Positions 7,485 to 16,121 of a stretch of 64,000 bases of DNA are shown in pieces. The notes below the pieces were generated by a model that made no database searches, had not been told where the DNA came from, and saw only the letters and a list, made by a program, of their open reading frames with translations. Each line of letters begins with the position of its first letter. Position 1 is the stretch's first letter. The DNA lies in assembly GCF_024171995.1 (NCBI RefSeq), contig NZ_JAMTCT010000019.1, positions 1 through 64,000 on the forward strand, in the 5' to 3' direction. A program made the position numbers and the translations under genes. Source of the DNA: Promicromonospora umidemergens. Its GTDB lineage: Bacteria > Actinomycetota > Actinomycetes > Actinomycetales > Cellulomonadaceae.

Positions 7485-7904
7485 ATGCAGCTGACAGCAT
7501 TTCGGGTGGGTGCGGCGGCGTGGATGTTCACCGGCGTCGTGCACGACATCCTGGAGCTCGTCCTACCCGGCGACCCAGAGCTCACCGCGGCGCTCCGCGC
7601 CTCGACCCTGGAGGTCGGGCCGTTCTCGCTCGACGCGGACCTGCTCAACCGAGGTGTGAGCCTGTCCATGGGGCTGGCGATGGTCGTCGTCGGCGTGCTG
7701 CTGTGGATGATCGCCGGCGCTTTCCGGACCGAGCCGGGCCGGGCCCGTCCGTTCGGGATCGCGGCCCTGGTCGGGACCGTTCTCGCGCTCGGTGTGGCCG
7801 TCGTGTGGGTGCCCGGTCCGCCCCTGGTGACCTTCACCGTGGCGGCGGTCGCGTTCGTCGTCGCACTGGCGGCAAAGCCTTCGGGCCGCACCAGCCCCGG
7901 GTGA
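7485..7904 (+). CDS. Small four-helix integral membrane protein
   Basis: 139 residues with four predicted membrane helices (about 5-25, 55-78, 90-110 and 115-133) and short loops. The start ATG 7485 is chosen for the AGGA (7477-7480) and GGAG upstream; a longer frame from 7440 would overlap the DUF2867 gene. It is the third gene of the TetR unit and stops only 13 bases from a convergent gene. It resembles uncharacterised small DoxX/LIC_13387-like membrane proteins, but I cannot name the family with confidence. Confidence 0.7.
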   Translation: MQLTAFRVGAAAWMFTGVVHDILELVLPGDPELTAALRASTLEVGPFSLDADLLNRGVSLSMGLAMVVVGVLLWMIAGAFRTEPGRARPFGIAALVGTVLALGVAVVWVPGPPLVTFTVAAVAFVVALAAKPSGRTSPG

Positions 7905-7917
7905 CGAGGCCTGTCCC

Positions 7918-8292
7918 CTACTCGGGCTTCTCCTGCAGCGCGCGCACCTCGATGCGGGACTGCAAGGCCGCGGAGCACCGCTCGGCCCAGCCGAGGGCGG
8001 TCTCCTCGTCGGCGACGTCGATGATCCAGAACCCGCCGACGTACTCGGCGGCCTCGACGAACGGCCCCGGAACGCGCTTCGGCTCGTCGCCCGTCGCGTC
8101 GACGGTGATCGCCGTCGACGGCGGGTGGAGGCCACCAGCGGTGACCAGCGCACCGGACTCGGCCAGGGCGGTGTTGAAGGCGCCGACGGCGGCGAACACC
8201 GCCTCCAGCTCGGCCGGGTCCATCTCCTGCATCGACTCCATCGTCGGTTCCTCGGCGCTGTCGTGCGGCATGGTCAGGAAGTACTGGGTCAT
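7918..8292 (-). CDS. YCII/DGPF-domain family protein
   Basis: 124 residues from ATG 8292, which has GGAGAG upstream; the longer frame to 8364 lacks such a site. The C-terminal half has the YCII-family pattern: PGPFVEAAEYVGGFWIIDVADEETALGWAERCSAA. It is a small alpha-beta barrel protein, often encoded near ECF sigma factors or other small stress proteins. No sigma factor is present here. It follows the cupin gene by 68 bp on the same strand, so the two are probably co-transcribed. Its reaction is unknown. Confidence 0.82.
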   Translation of the reverse strand: MTQYFLTMPHDSAEEPTMESMQEMDPAELEAVFAAVGAFNTALAESGALVTAGGLHPPSTAITVDATGDEPKRVPGPFVEAAEYVGGFWIIDVADEETALGWAERCSAALQSRIEVRALQEKPE

Positions 8293-8360
8293 GAGACTGC
8301 TCTCCGAGCTGTTCGTCGGGACTGACTGTTGGTGGTGTGGACGAGACGAGGCAAGAGAAC

Positions 8361-8714
8361 TCATCGGGTCTCGGAGGCGAACTCCTGGATCATCACCGGC
8401 GAGGCGTGGATGCAGACGATCCGGAGCGTCCCGGTGCCGGTGTTGGTGAAGCGGTGCCAGGTGTCGGCGGGTGCGACGGCGGTGTCGCCGGCCCGGACGA
8501 CGAAGGTCGCGCCGCCGACCACGATGGTCGCCTCGCCCTCCAGCACCGACCAGGTCTCGTCGTAGGGGTGCCGGTGGAGGCTGGGGCCCTGACCGGGCTC
8601 GGAGGTGACGAGGAAGAACGAGACGTTCGATCCGTACGAGGCGCCCTCGAACCGGAGGGTGCGGCTCTCGCCGATGCGGATGCTGTCGGCGGGGATCACT
8701 GCGGGGCTGGTCAT
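8361..8714 (-). CDS. Single-domain cupin protein
   Basis: 117 residues, one cupin barrel. Motif 1 is GPSLHRHPYDETWSVLEGEA (two His, one Glu) and motif 2 is GDTAVAPADTWHRFTNTG (His), so a full 3-His/1-Glu metal site is present. ATG 8714 has GAGAGG upstream. It is divergent from an ArsR-type regulator and upstream of a YCII gene. Such small cupins range from sugar isomerases to dioxygenases and sensors; the activity cannot be assigned. Confidence 0.85.
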   Translation of the reverse strand: MTSPAVIPADSIRIGESRTLRFEGASYGSNVSFFLVTSEPGQGPSLHRHPYDETWSVLEGEATIVVGGATFVVRAGDTAVAPADTWHRFTNTGTGTLRIVCIHASPVMIQEFASETR

Positions 8715-8784
8715 GACGGGGTTCCTCTCAGCGGGGACTGCTTTCTGATGGGACCCACTCTCCGCCGGTCGAGGCAGCAGTGAC

Positions 8785-8808
8785 TACGCTTTCGACGTGG
8801 ATCGAAAG
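8785..8808 (+). promoter_or_regulatory. Leaderless promoter and inverted repeat across the start codon of the ArsR-type gene
   Basis: TACGCT (8785-8790) ends six bases before GTG 8797, which has no Shine-Dalgarno, so the mRNA probably starts at the GTG. CTTTCGA (8789-8795) and TCGAAAG (8802-8808) form a perfect 7-base inverted repeat with a 6-base spacer centred on the start codon. That is a likely autoregulatory operator which could also control the divergent cupin gene. Confidence 0.55.
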
Positions 8809-9786
8809 TTCGTGGAGTTCCGGCTCGGTTCCAGCGATATCTCGGCGGTGCGGTTCGGCATCTCCCCCGGGCACGAGCTGGTGCACGCGGTGCGGACCAT
8901 CCTGCGCCCGCAGAGCGCGCCGTTGCACTGGGGGTGGTTCCGCAACCTGCAGAGCAAACCAGTCGGTGAACCCTTCCGGCTGATGTCCGTCATCTGCGGC
9001 GTGGACGGCTACCTGCCCGACTTCCTCACCGCCACGCCGTCGGGCGACATGACTCCCGGGGAGGAGGCCGAGCGGCTGCGCCAGGTCCCCGCCGAGCGGC
9101 TCCAGTTCGACCTGCAGAAGATGGTGCTCCGCTCGACCGGCGCCCGGCAGCAGGAGATCCGCGACCTGATCGCGGCGCCGGACCGTGCCCGGACGATGAT
9201 CGTCGGGGCGTGGCAGGAGGTGTGGGACGCGCTGCTCGCGCCCGTCTGGCCGCAGATGCTGCGCCTGCTGCGGGCCGATGTAGCCGTCCGCGCGCGGCGC
9301 AGCAGCGACGCCGGTCTCGCCGAGATGGCCGGCACCCTGCACTCGACGGTGACCTGGGCCGACGAGATCGTCCGGGTGCAGATGCGCAAGCACGAGGAGG
9401 TGGTCGACTGCGGCGGAACCGGCCTGGTGCTCGTCCCCTCCGTCATGATGGCCGCCCGAGGCTGCGCGGTACTCACCGAGCACCCCGCGCAGCCCACGAT
9501 CTTCTACCCGGCGCACGGCGTGTCCGAGACCTGGCACCGCGACGGCGCGGACGCGCTCGCCGCGCTCACTGCCCTGCTCGGAGCGGCCCGCGCCCGCCTC
9601 GTCCTCGAGCTCCAGCAGCCGCTGTCGACCTCCGAGTGCGCCAGGCTGACCGACCTCGCGGTGTCCACCGCGTCCCACCATCTCACCGTCCTGCGCGACG
9701 CAGGCCTGGTCGACAGCCGCCGCAACGGTGTGCGCGTCCTCCACACCCGCACGCCGCTGGGCGAGGCGCTGGCGGGCGTCCGGTAG
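8797..9786 (+). CDS. ArsR-type winged-helix regulator with N-terminal DUF5937-like domain
   Basis: 329 residues. The C-terminal ~80 residues are an ArsR-type winged helix (LLGAARARLVLELQQPLSTSECARLTDLAVSTASHHLTVLRDAGLVDSRRNG). The preceding ~240 residues match the architecture of actinobacterial regulators with a DUF5937-like domain. No cysteine metal-binding pair (CxC type) is evident, so a metal sensor is unlikely. It is divergent from the cupin/YCII pair, which it may control. The ligand is unknown. Confidence 0.82.
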   Translation: MDRKFVEFRLGSSDISAVRFGISPGHELVHAVRTILRPQSAPLHWGWFRNLQSKPVGEPFRLMSVICGVDGYLPDFLTATPSGDMTPGEEAERLRQVPAERLQFDLQKMVLRSTGARQQEIRDLIAAPDRARTMIVGAWQEVWDALLAPVWPQMLRLLRADVAVRARRSSDAGLAEMAGTLHSTVTWADEIVRVQMRKHEEVVDCGGTGLVLVPSVMMAARGCAVLTEHPAQPTIFYPAHGVSETWHRDGADALAALTALLGAARARLVLELQQPLSTSECARLTDLAVSTASHHLTVLRDAGLVDSRRNGVRVLHTRTPLGEALAGVR

Positions 9787-9797
9787 CGGGTCTCGCG

Positions 9798-10622
9798 TCA
9801 GTGGTCCCCGTGCCCCAGCTCTGCCTCACCCTCCGTCGACATGCCCGAGTGCAGCGGCAGGAACGCGTGCAGGTGACCACGGTCCGCCCCCACGTACTGC
9901 AGGTCGAGCTGGACCGCCGCAACGGCCCAGGCATCGACGGCGCGCGAGCGGAGGTCTCCAGCAACGGCGTGGAGCTGCTCCGAATCCCCTGACGAGTCCC
10001 CCGACGAGTCCCCCGACGCGGCGTCCCCACCATCGGCCAGCTCCAGGACGTCGAGCGTGTCCCCCAGCAGCCGGGTGGAGAGCAAGAACCCGTTGCGCAT
10101 GATGTTGTGCTCGGACGACCCGGACGGCAGCGCCTCGACCTCGGCGGTCACCTCTTGCACGACGTCGCGCCACTGCCCCACCTCGGCCGCGGTCGGCCGC
10201 GCCGGGCGCGCCCCGTCCGCGAGCGCCTCGTCCGACGGCAGCGCCTCGTGCAACCCGTCCATCACCGGCAGCAGCTGTTCCTGCGCCGACACGGCCAGCT
10301 CCCCCGCGGCGGTCAGGTTCGCGACGTTCCGCTCCTCCTCCGCTGCCTCCAGCTCCGCCACCCGGGCGGGATCGACCTCGATCCCGCCGGGTGCCGCCGC
10401 CGGCGCCGACGATTCCCACGGCTGCACCAGCACCAGCACCAGGGCCGTGGCGGCGGCCACCAGCGCGACTGCCGCTGCGGCGCCCCACCTCGGCCACCGG
10501 CGCCGCGCGGGCGCCGGCGGCCGGGGTCCGGGGTGGCCGGCACCACCCCGGCTCGATGGACGTGCCGCGGCGTTCGGTCCGCTCCGCGGTGGGTTCCGCG
10601 GCCTGTTCCTCGTCTTCGGCAC
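9798..10622 (-). CDS. Membrane-anchored hypothetical protein
   Basis: 274 residues. Residues 1-45 are basic and Pro-rich and cytoplasmic. One membrane helix spans about 47-68 (AAAAVALVAAATALVLVLV), followed by an extracytoplasmic domain rich in Ala, Glu and Asp. A GDSSGDSSGDS stretch is encoded by 12-bp direct repeats (9991-10014). The tail ends in several His (GHLHAFLPLHSG..ELGHGDH), which could bind metal, but this is speculative. GTG 10622 has an AAGGA/GGAG site upstream. I do not recognise a family. Confidence 0.65.
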   Translation of the reverse strand: MPKTRNRPRNPPRSGPNAAARPSSRGGAGHPGPRPPAPARRRWPRWGAAAAVALVAAATALVLVLVQPWESSAPAAAPGGIEVDPARVAELEAAEEERNVANLTAAGELAVSAQEQLLPVMDGLHEALPSDEALADGARPARPTAAEVGQWRDVVQEVTAEVEALPSGSSEHNIMRNGFLLSTRLLGDTLDVLELADGGDAASGDSSGDSSGDSEQLHAVAGDLRSRAVDAWAVAAVQLDLQYVGADRGHLHAFLPLHSGMSTEGEAELGHGDH

Positions 10623-10642
10623 GTCCTTGCTCCTCTCGGTCA

Positions 10643-10675
10643 GACCGGCCGGCCCGTCACGCGGGCCGGCCGGTC
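10643..10675 (-). terminator. Hairpin downstream of the ThuA/sugar dehydrogenase gene
   Basis: GACCGGCCGGCCCG (10643-10656) pairs perfectly with 10662-10675 across a 5-base loop. This 14-bp GC stem lies 50 bases past the stop at 10726 and before the next minus-strand gene. No U-tract is present, which is usual for actinobacteria. Confidence 0.7.
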
Positions 10676-10710
10676 AGATCATCCGGTCAGGCCATCCGGT
10701 CAGGTCATCC
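10672..10710. repeat. 13-bp tandem repeat, three copies
   Basis: GGTCAGATCATCC, GGTCAGGCCATCC and GGTCAGGTCATCC are consecutive at 10672-10684, 10685-10697 and 10698-10710. They lie between the stop codon of the ThuA fusion gene and its hairpin, and share four bases with the hairpin arm. Confidence 0.9.
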
Positions 10711-10725
10711 CGTCAGCCGAGCTGG

Positions 10726-13700
10726 CTAGCGGCAGCTCACCGCGTCGTAGGCGTCCTCGACGACCACCTCGTGCGGACCGTTGGTCGCGGTCACCGTGGC
10801 GGCCCCTGCGTCGAACGCTCCGGCCCTCGACTTGAACTGCTGGGAGACGGTCTCCCCTGGCAGCACCTTCTTGAAGGTCTTGCTTCCGTGCGCGGTGCTG
10901 AGCTCGAGCCGGGCCGGGTCGGCACCCACGTTGGTCGCGCTCACCGTCACGCGCGCGTGCGGACCGGTGCACCGGCTGCCTGCCGCCACCTCGACCTGCG
11001 GCGGGTCCGGCTCGTCGGCGAACGTGAGGTCCTGGAACTCCACGGCGCTCCTGTTCGCCGTGCTGTGCGCGGTGACGAACAGCCCGACGTCCTGCAGGTC
11101 GGCGGCGCCTGCCAGCTCCTCCGGTTCCCCGATCTGCGTGAACGTCTCGCCGTCGGTGCTCCAGTACGCCGAGTACAGGTCGCCGTCGCGCACGAGCCGC
11201 ACCCAGGCCGGGTACGCCGTCGAGCCTCCGCCCGACGACGTCACGAGCTGCCCAGCGTCGTTGCCTCGCAGCCACTCGAACCCGCCGCTCGGCCGGAGGC
11301 CGAGCGCCGCGTATCCCGGCGACGAACCTGGCAGCGTCACGTCGTTGCGGACGATGATCCCCGCCTTGGCGGACCCGTGGGAGTTCCCCTGGCTGTTGAT
11401 CTTCACCGTGGCCGACCAGTGCCGGTCGGAGCCCTCGCGGAAGATCGTCGAGTACTCGTCGGTGCCCTGCCACATGTTGGCACCGCCCGACTCGATGACG
11501 TACGCCCCGGAGGACAGCTGCTCGAACTCGCCGTCCGCGTTGCTGAACGTCCGCATCCCGCCGAACATGTCGCCGACCTGCGCGACCACCACCCGTGAGG
11601 TCGTCGGCAGACCGCGGTCGTTGGTCGCGACCGCCGTCAGCTCGTAGTAGCCGTCGGCGGTGACGTCCCAGGACGCCGTGTACGGCGCGGTGTCGTCGAC
11701 GCCGATCGACGTCCCGTCGACGAAGAGCTCCACCTGGCTGACGGTGTTCTCCGCGTCGGTGGCGTCGGCGGTGACCTCGATCTGGCCGTGCTCGAGCTCG
11801 ACCCCTGCCTCGGGCGAGGTGATCGCCACCTCGGGCCGCGTGGTGTCGCTGACGCCCTTGCCGTTCGCCTCCACGAAGTTGAGCAGGCGCTCGCCCGGCC
11901 CGGGGAAGACGACGTAGAGCGCGAAGCTCTCCCCCGGGTCGTCGACGTCGACCCGCACGTCGCGGAAGTCGCTGACACCGGCGCCCGCGATCTCGGCCGT
12001 CCCGAGCAGGTCGCCGTCCGGCGCTCCCTTCCGCAGCTCGATGGTGCCCGCGGAAGCCGAGGCCACGCGCAGCGTCAGGGCGTCGATCCCGTGGAGGTTC
12101 ACGGGATCGTAGGACGCCCACGCGCCGTCGGAGCCGACTACTACCTCACCGCCACCCTCGGCGTCCCGGCTCGGCGCCGTCCTGGTCCCCTCCTGCTCCG
12201 TGTGGAACTCGGCCTGCCGCTCCTTGGGAAACACGAGGGTCGTGTCCGATCCGGTGAGCGACGGGATGTCGCCGGCGCCGCCGTCGTCCTTGTACCTGGC
12301 GTCGAGGACGTAGAAGACGTTGGTGCCCTCGCCGTGCCCGCCACCGAGCTCGGTCGCGACGGAGCCCGTACGGCCGTGGAGCGGCTCGGACGGGTGCGCG
12401 TGCGCGTCGTGCCCGAGGGCCGGCTGGATGACGACCCGTTCGTCGTCGATGGCGGAACCGTCCGGCGAGTCCTCCGCGTCCGTCACGGAGACGTCCCACG
12501 AGATCGTGTCGCCGAACTCGAAGAACGATCCCGTCGGCGGCAGCCCGAAGTCGACCTCCGGCCGGGTGTTGCCCACGGTGATCGGCACCGTGGCGGTCCC
12601 GTCCTTGCCCGCTGGGTCGGTGACGGTGAGCCGGGCGTCGTAGACGCCGTCCTCCGTGTAGGTGTACGACGCCGTCAGCTCGGTCGCGTCGGTGGTCCCG
12701 TCGCCGTCGAAGTCCCACGCGTACTCGAGGTTCTCGCCCTCGGGGTCGGTGCTGCGCGTCCCGTCGAACTCCACCTCCAGCGGCGCGGTCCCGGAGTTCG
12801 GCGACGCCGTCGGCACCGACTCCGGCGAGCGGGAGCCCGTCACGTAGTCGACCCGGTGCAGGCCCGAGTCGGGGTTGTCCCGGCCGAAGCCGCCGCCCCA
12901 GTCGAGCACGTACATCGCGCCGTCGGGCCCGAACTTCGCGTCGATCGGTGCGAGGAAGTCCTCGTCCGGCAGGAACCGGTTGACCTTCTCGACGTCCGTC
13001 TCGCCCGGGGCCGCCTCGGGATCCGTCGGCTCGATCGTGAACACCTGGTTCCGCGACCACTCGTAGAAGAACGCCTTGCCCTCGTAGTACTCGGGGAACT
13101 TGGTGTCCGAGTCGAGCTCGGGGTCGAAGTCGTAGAACGGGCCGCCCATCGGCGCGAGCCCACCACCCTGGTTGATGGCGCCGGGCACGGAGGACCGCTG
13201 GTAGCCGTACCACAGGTCCGCCGGCTGGGCCGGGGGCAGCTCGGTCAGGCCGGTGTTCCGCACCGAGTCGTTGACCGGTGCGGCGCAGTCGAAGAACTCG
13301 CCCACGGTCACCGGGCTCGTGCGGTAGTCGACGTCACGGAACGGCTCGTTGTCCCCCATGCACAGAGGCCAGCCGAAGAAGCCCGGCTCCTTGATCAGGT
13401 TCCACTCCGCGATGCCCGCCGGGCCGCGCTGGGCCAGGTTGTCGCTGCCGTTGTCGGGCGAGTAGTCGGCGACGCCGAGGTTGCCCGTCGCCGGGTCGAT
13501 GGCGAACCGGAACGGGTTCCGGAAGCCCATCGCGTAGATCTCGGGCAGCGTCTTGTCCGCGCTGTCCTCGGCCTCCGGGAACAGGTTGCCGTCCGGGATC
13601 GCGTACGTACCGTCGTCCTCCGGGTGGATCCGCAGGACCTTGCCGCGCAGGTCGTTGGTGTTGGCCGACGTCGCCCGCGCGTCGTGGAAGGTGCCGTCCC

Positions 13701-15072
13701 GCTCGGAGATCGGCGCGTACCCGCCCGACGGCTCAGAGTGCGGGTTCACGTCGTCGCCGACCCCGAGGTACAGGTCACCGGTCGCATGGTCGACGATCAC
13801 GCCACCGCCCGTGTGCCCCGGCTCGTCGGGCAGGCGCCTGGCGGGGACCTCCAGCAGGACCACCTCGGACTCCGGGTCGATCGTCGTCGTCCCCGGGCCG
13901 TCCTGCGTCACCGTGAACCGCGAGAGCCGGTTGACGAAGCTCGCGGGGTCGGTGTCGTCCTCGCTAGCGGGCGACCAGTACTGGTACAGGTACCCGTTCT
14001 CGGCGAAGTCCTCGTCGAGCGCGACGCCCAGCAGGCCGTCCTCGCCGCCGGAGTAGACCGGCAGCGTCACCGCGGTGGACGTGGTCTGCGTCTCCGGGTC
14101 GAAGACCCGGATCTGCCCGCGCACCAGCTCGGTGAAGAAGACACGGCCGTCCGGCGCGACGTCGATCCCGAACGGCGCGCTCGTGTTGGTGTCCAGCGAG
14201 ACCTTCTCGAACTGGCCCCAGTCGGTGCCGCCGCAGTCCCCCTCGGCCAGCCCCGCGGCCCACTCCACGCCGCCGACGATGTGCTGCACCAGCTCCGGCT
14301 CGTCCGTGTAGTGCGCGCCGAAGTGGCCCATGCCGGTCATCCACGCGCGGCCACCGTCGTAGTACTTGCACCACGAGATCGGGTGGTCGTAGCCCATGGC
14401 GTTGCTGCCCGGGTCGTAGGTCGACTCGTCCATCGTGGCCAGCACGTGCGCGTCACCCCGCACGTTGGTCGAGAAGTTGTACCACTCGTCCGCGCGGTCC
14501 CAGCGCTGCGGCAGGTGCTCCGTCGACGGGTGCTTCCGGTCCTCGACGCGGACCGTGCCCGGCAGGCCAGGGCTCGACCCGGTGGCGGCGTGCCCGGGCA
14601 TCAGCGACCCGATCATCTCGTCCCACCAGGCGTAGTTCCCGCGCATGTCCGTCGCGTTGTGGACGGCGACGATGCCGCCGCCCGCCTGCTGGTACCGCTC
14701 CATCGCGGCCTTCTGCTCGGCGTTCCACGGGTCGCCCGACGCCTGGAACATGACCAGCGCGTCATACTGCGCGAGGTCCGCATCGTTGAAGACCGCCGGG
14801 TCCTCCGTGTGGTCCGACTCGATGCCTGCCTCCGCGAAAGCCGCCTCGAGCACGGGCGTGCCCTGCGTGATCGCCTCGGCGTGCCGGTACTGGGTGGTGG
14901 CCGTGAAGATGAGGACCCGGCCCTCTGCCAGGGCCTCGGCCTGCCCTCCCTCGGCCGCCTGCGGCTCGTCGGCGGCCGTGGCCGCCGGTACGGACGCGAG
15001 CGTGAGCGCCAGCGCTCCGGCGGCGAGCGCCGCTATGGATCTCCCCCAGCGGGGACGTCGTGGTGCGGTCAT
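10726..15072 (-). CDS. Secreted multidomain ThuA / PQQ-type sugar dehydrogenase fusion
   Basis: 1448 residues from ATG 15072, which has AGGAGG upstream. In approximate order: a Sec signal peptide (1-34, ending ATA-AD); a ThuA trehalose-utilisation-like domain (47-270); a glucose/sorbosone dehydrogenase beta-propeller (287-740; GEDGLLGVALDEDF, GHTGGGVIVDHATGDLYLGVGDD, NDLRGKVLRIHP, MGFRNPFRFAIDP); a PKD domain (750-835); a CBM6-like carbohydrate-binding region (945-1070); a bacterial Ig-like domain (1075-1160); a concanavalin-like domain (1170-1350); and a C-terminal beta domain. No LPxTG or membrane anchor is seen, so it is probably released. It likely oxidises a bound sugar outside the cell, using PQQ or another cofactor. 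Position after the importer genes ties it to the same unknown carbohydrate. Confidence 0.85.
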   Translation of the reverse strand: MTAPRRPRWGRSIAALAAGALALTLASVPAATAADEPQAAEGGQAEALAEGRVLIFTATTQYRHAEAITQGTPVLEAAFAEAGIESDHTEDPAVFNDADLAQYDALVMFQASGDPWNAEQKAAMERYQQAGGGIVAVHNATDMRGNYAWWDEMIGSLMPGHAATGSSPGLPGTVRVEDRKHPSTEHLPQRWDRADEWYNFSTNVRGDAHVLATMDESTYDPGSNAMGYDHPISWCKYYDGGRAWMTGMGHFGAHYTDEPELVQHIVGGVEWAAGLAEGDCGGTDWGQFEKVSLDTNTSAPFGIDVAPDGRVFFTELVRGQIRVFDPETQTTSTAVTLPVYSGGEDGLLGVALDEDFAENGYLYQYWSPASEDDTDPASFVNRLSRFTVTQDGPGTTTIDPESEVVLLEVPARRLPDEPGHTGGGVIVDHATGDLYLGVGDDVNPHSEPSGGYAPISERDGTFHDARATSANTNDLRGKVLRIHPEDDGTYAIPDGNLFPEAEDSADKTLPEIYAMGFRNPFRFAIDPATGNLGVADYSPDNGSDNLAQRGPAGIAEWNLIKEPGFFGWPLCMGDNEPFRDVDYRTSPVTVGEFFDCAAPVNDSVRNTGLTELPPAQPADLWYGYQRSSVPGAINQGGGLAPMGGPFYDFDPELDSDTKFPEYYEGKAFFYEWSRNQVFTIEPTDPEAAPGETDVEKVNRFLPDEDFLAPIDAKFGPDGAMYVLDWGGGFGRDNPDSGLHRVDYVTGSRSPESVPTASPNSGTAPLEVEFDGTRSTDPEGENLEYAWDFDGDGTTDATELTASYTYTEDGVYDARLTVTDPAGKDGTATVPITVGNTRPEVDFGLPPTGSFFEFGDTISWDVSVTDAEDSPDGSAIDDERVVIQPALGHDAHAHPSEPLHGRTGSVATELGGGHGEGTNVFYVLDARYKDDGGAGDIPSLTGSDTTLVFPKERQAEFHTEQEGTRTAPSRDAEGGGEVVVGSDGAWASYDPVNLHGIDALTLRVASASAGTIELRKGAPDGDLLGTAEIAGAGVSDFRDVRVDVDDPGESFALYVVFPGPGERLLNFVEANGKGVSDTTRPEVAITSPEAGVELEHGQIEVTADATDAENTVSQVELFVDGTSIGVDDTAPYTASWDVTADGYYELTAVATNDRGLPTTSRVVVAQVGDMFGGMRTFSNADGEFEQLSSGAYVIESGGANMWQGTDEYSTIFREGSDRHWSATVKINSQGNSHGSAKAGIIVRNDVTLPGSSPGYAALGLRPSGGFEWLRGNDAGQLVTSSGGGSTAYPAWVRLVRDGDLYSAYWSTDGETFTQIGEPEELAGAADLQDVGLFVTAHSTANRSAVEFQDLTFADEPDPPQVEVAAGSRCTGPHARVTVSATNVGADPARLELSTAHGSKTFKKVLPGETVSQQFKSRAGAFDAGAATVTATNGPHEVVVEDAYDAVSCR

Positions 15073-15215
15073 CGTGTTGCCTCCTGGGCAGATCGACGTG
15101 CGGACCCGCCGGGGCACCCGGCGGAGCGTGTTTCGTTGACCAGCCCGGCGTGCCGGCACCGAGCGCGATGGGCGCTTCCGATCTCAGCCGCATCCGACCT
15201 CGGACGCGCGCGGTC

Positions 15216-16121
15216 TCAGACCTGTGTCGCTGGCATCAGTCCTCTCAGGTGGGCGAGGCCCTCGGTCGCGAGGACGTCCTGGCTCGCGGCCAGCGGCCGC
15301 CAGATCGAGGCGGCGGTGGCGATCGTGGCGTTCTGACCGGTGAACGACTCGATGACCAGCGGACCCGCGTAGCCGGCCCGCTCGAGCGCGGCGAGCAGCG
15401 CCGGCCAGTCGATGCTGTCGCCGCCCGGCGCGCCGCGGTCGTTCCCGCAGACCTGCACCGCGGCGATGCGCGCCCCAGCGCGCACCACCGCGGCGGGCAG
15501 ATCCCGCTCCTCGATGTTCATGTGGTAGACGTCGAGCATCAGCCCGATCCCCTCGGCGGGCAGCCTGCCGACGACGTCGAGCGCCTGGTCCACCGTGTTG
15601 ATCAGGCTCGTCTCGTAGCGGTTGAGCGGTTCCAGCCCGACGACGACGCCTGCGTCGATCGCGTGCTCGACGACGGGGGCCAGGTTCTCGACGAGCTCTG
15701 CGACGGCGTCGGCCCGCTCCTGCGGCGTCGTCCGCCACGTGCGCCCGACCGACGCGTACGCCGGGCCGCCGATCACCCGGGCACCCACGGTGTGCGCGGC
15801 GTCGACCACCGCCCGCAGGTAGTCCTGGGTAGCGCCGACGGTGCGCGCGTCGGCGGCGACCAGCTCCCGGCCCTCGCCCATGACGAGGGACACGCTCGCC
15901 GCGAGCCCGTTGTCGGCGAGGACCTGGGCCGCGCGGCGCGGGTCCCAGTCGCCGAGGCGCTCCACGGGAAGCTCCAGGACGTCGAACCCCCAGCCAGCGA
16001 CCCGTGGCGCGATCTCGGCGAGCGAACGGTCGGTGAGCGGCGACGTCCACACCCAGGTGTTGACGCCGACGGGCCAGGTGGTCACGGTGCTCGTGGGCAC
16101 GGTCCTTGGCGTGGCGACCAT
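15216..16121 (-). CDS. Sugar isomerase/epimerase of the D-tagatose 3-epimerase fold, atypical metal site
   Basis: 301 residues, a TIM-barrel of the xylose-isomerase-like superfamily. Aligning by spacing with D-tagatose/D-psicose 3-epimerases gives Glu164 (VGLEPLNRYE), Glu170, Asp197 (LMLDVYHMNIEE), His200, Arg229 (GNDRGAPGG) and Glu258 (LVIESF), all conserved. The third metal ligand, normally His, is Gln223 (AVQVCGNDR). The ATG abuts the stop of the binding-protein gene with no gap, so it is part of the sugar-import operon. It probably interconverts the imported sugar or its oxidised form. Inosose isomerase or hydroxypyruvate isomerase are alternatives. Confidence 0.8.
   Translation of the reverse strand: MVATPRTVPTSTVTTWPVGVNTWVWTSPLTDRSLAEIAPRVAGWGFDVLELPVERLGDWDPRRAAQVLADNGLAASVSLVMGEGRELVAADARTVGATQDYLRAVVDAAHTVGARVIGGPAYASVGRTWRTTPQERADAVAELVENLAPVVEHAIDAGVVVGLEPLNRYETSLINTVDQALDVVGRLPAEGIGLMLDVYHMNIEERDLPAAVVRAGARIAAVQVCGNDRGAPGGDSIDWPALLAALERAGYAGPLVIESFTGQNATIATAASIWRPLAASQDVLATEGLAHLRGLMPATQV

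Noticed and set aside
11788-15336. 1182-codon plus-strand open frame opposite the ThuA/dehydrogenase gene
   Set aside because: It is an antisense shadow in GC-rich DNA, with Arg/Val/Asp-rich low-complexity translation and no domain; the minus-strand protein has clear domains and a signal peptide.
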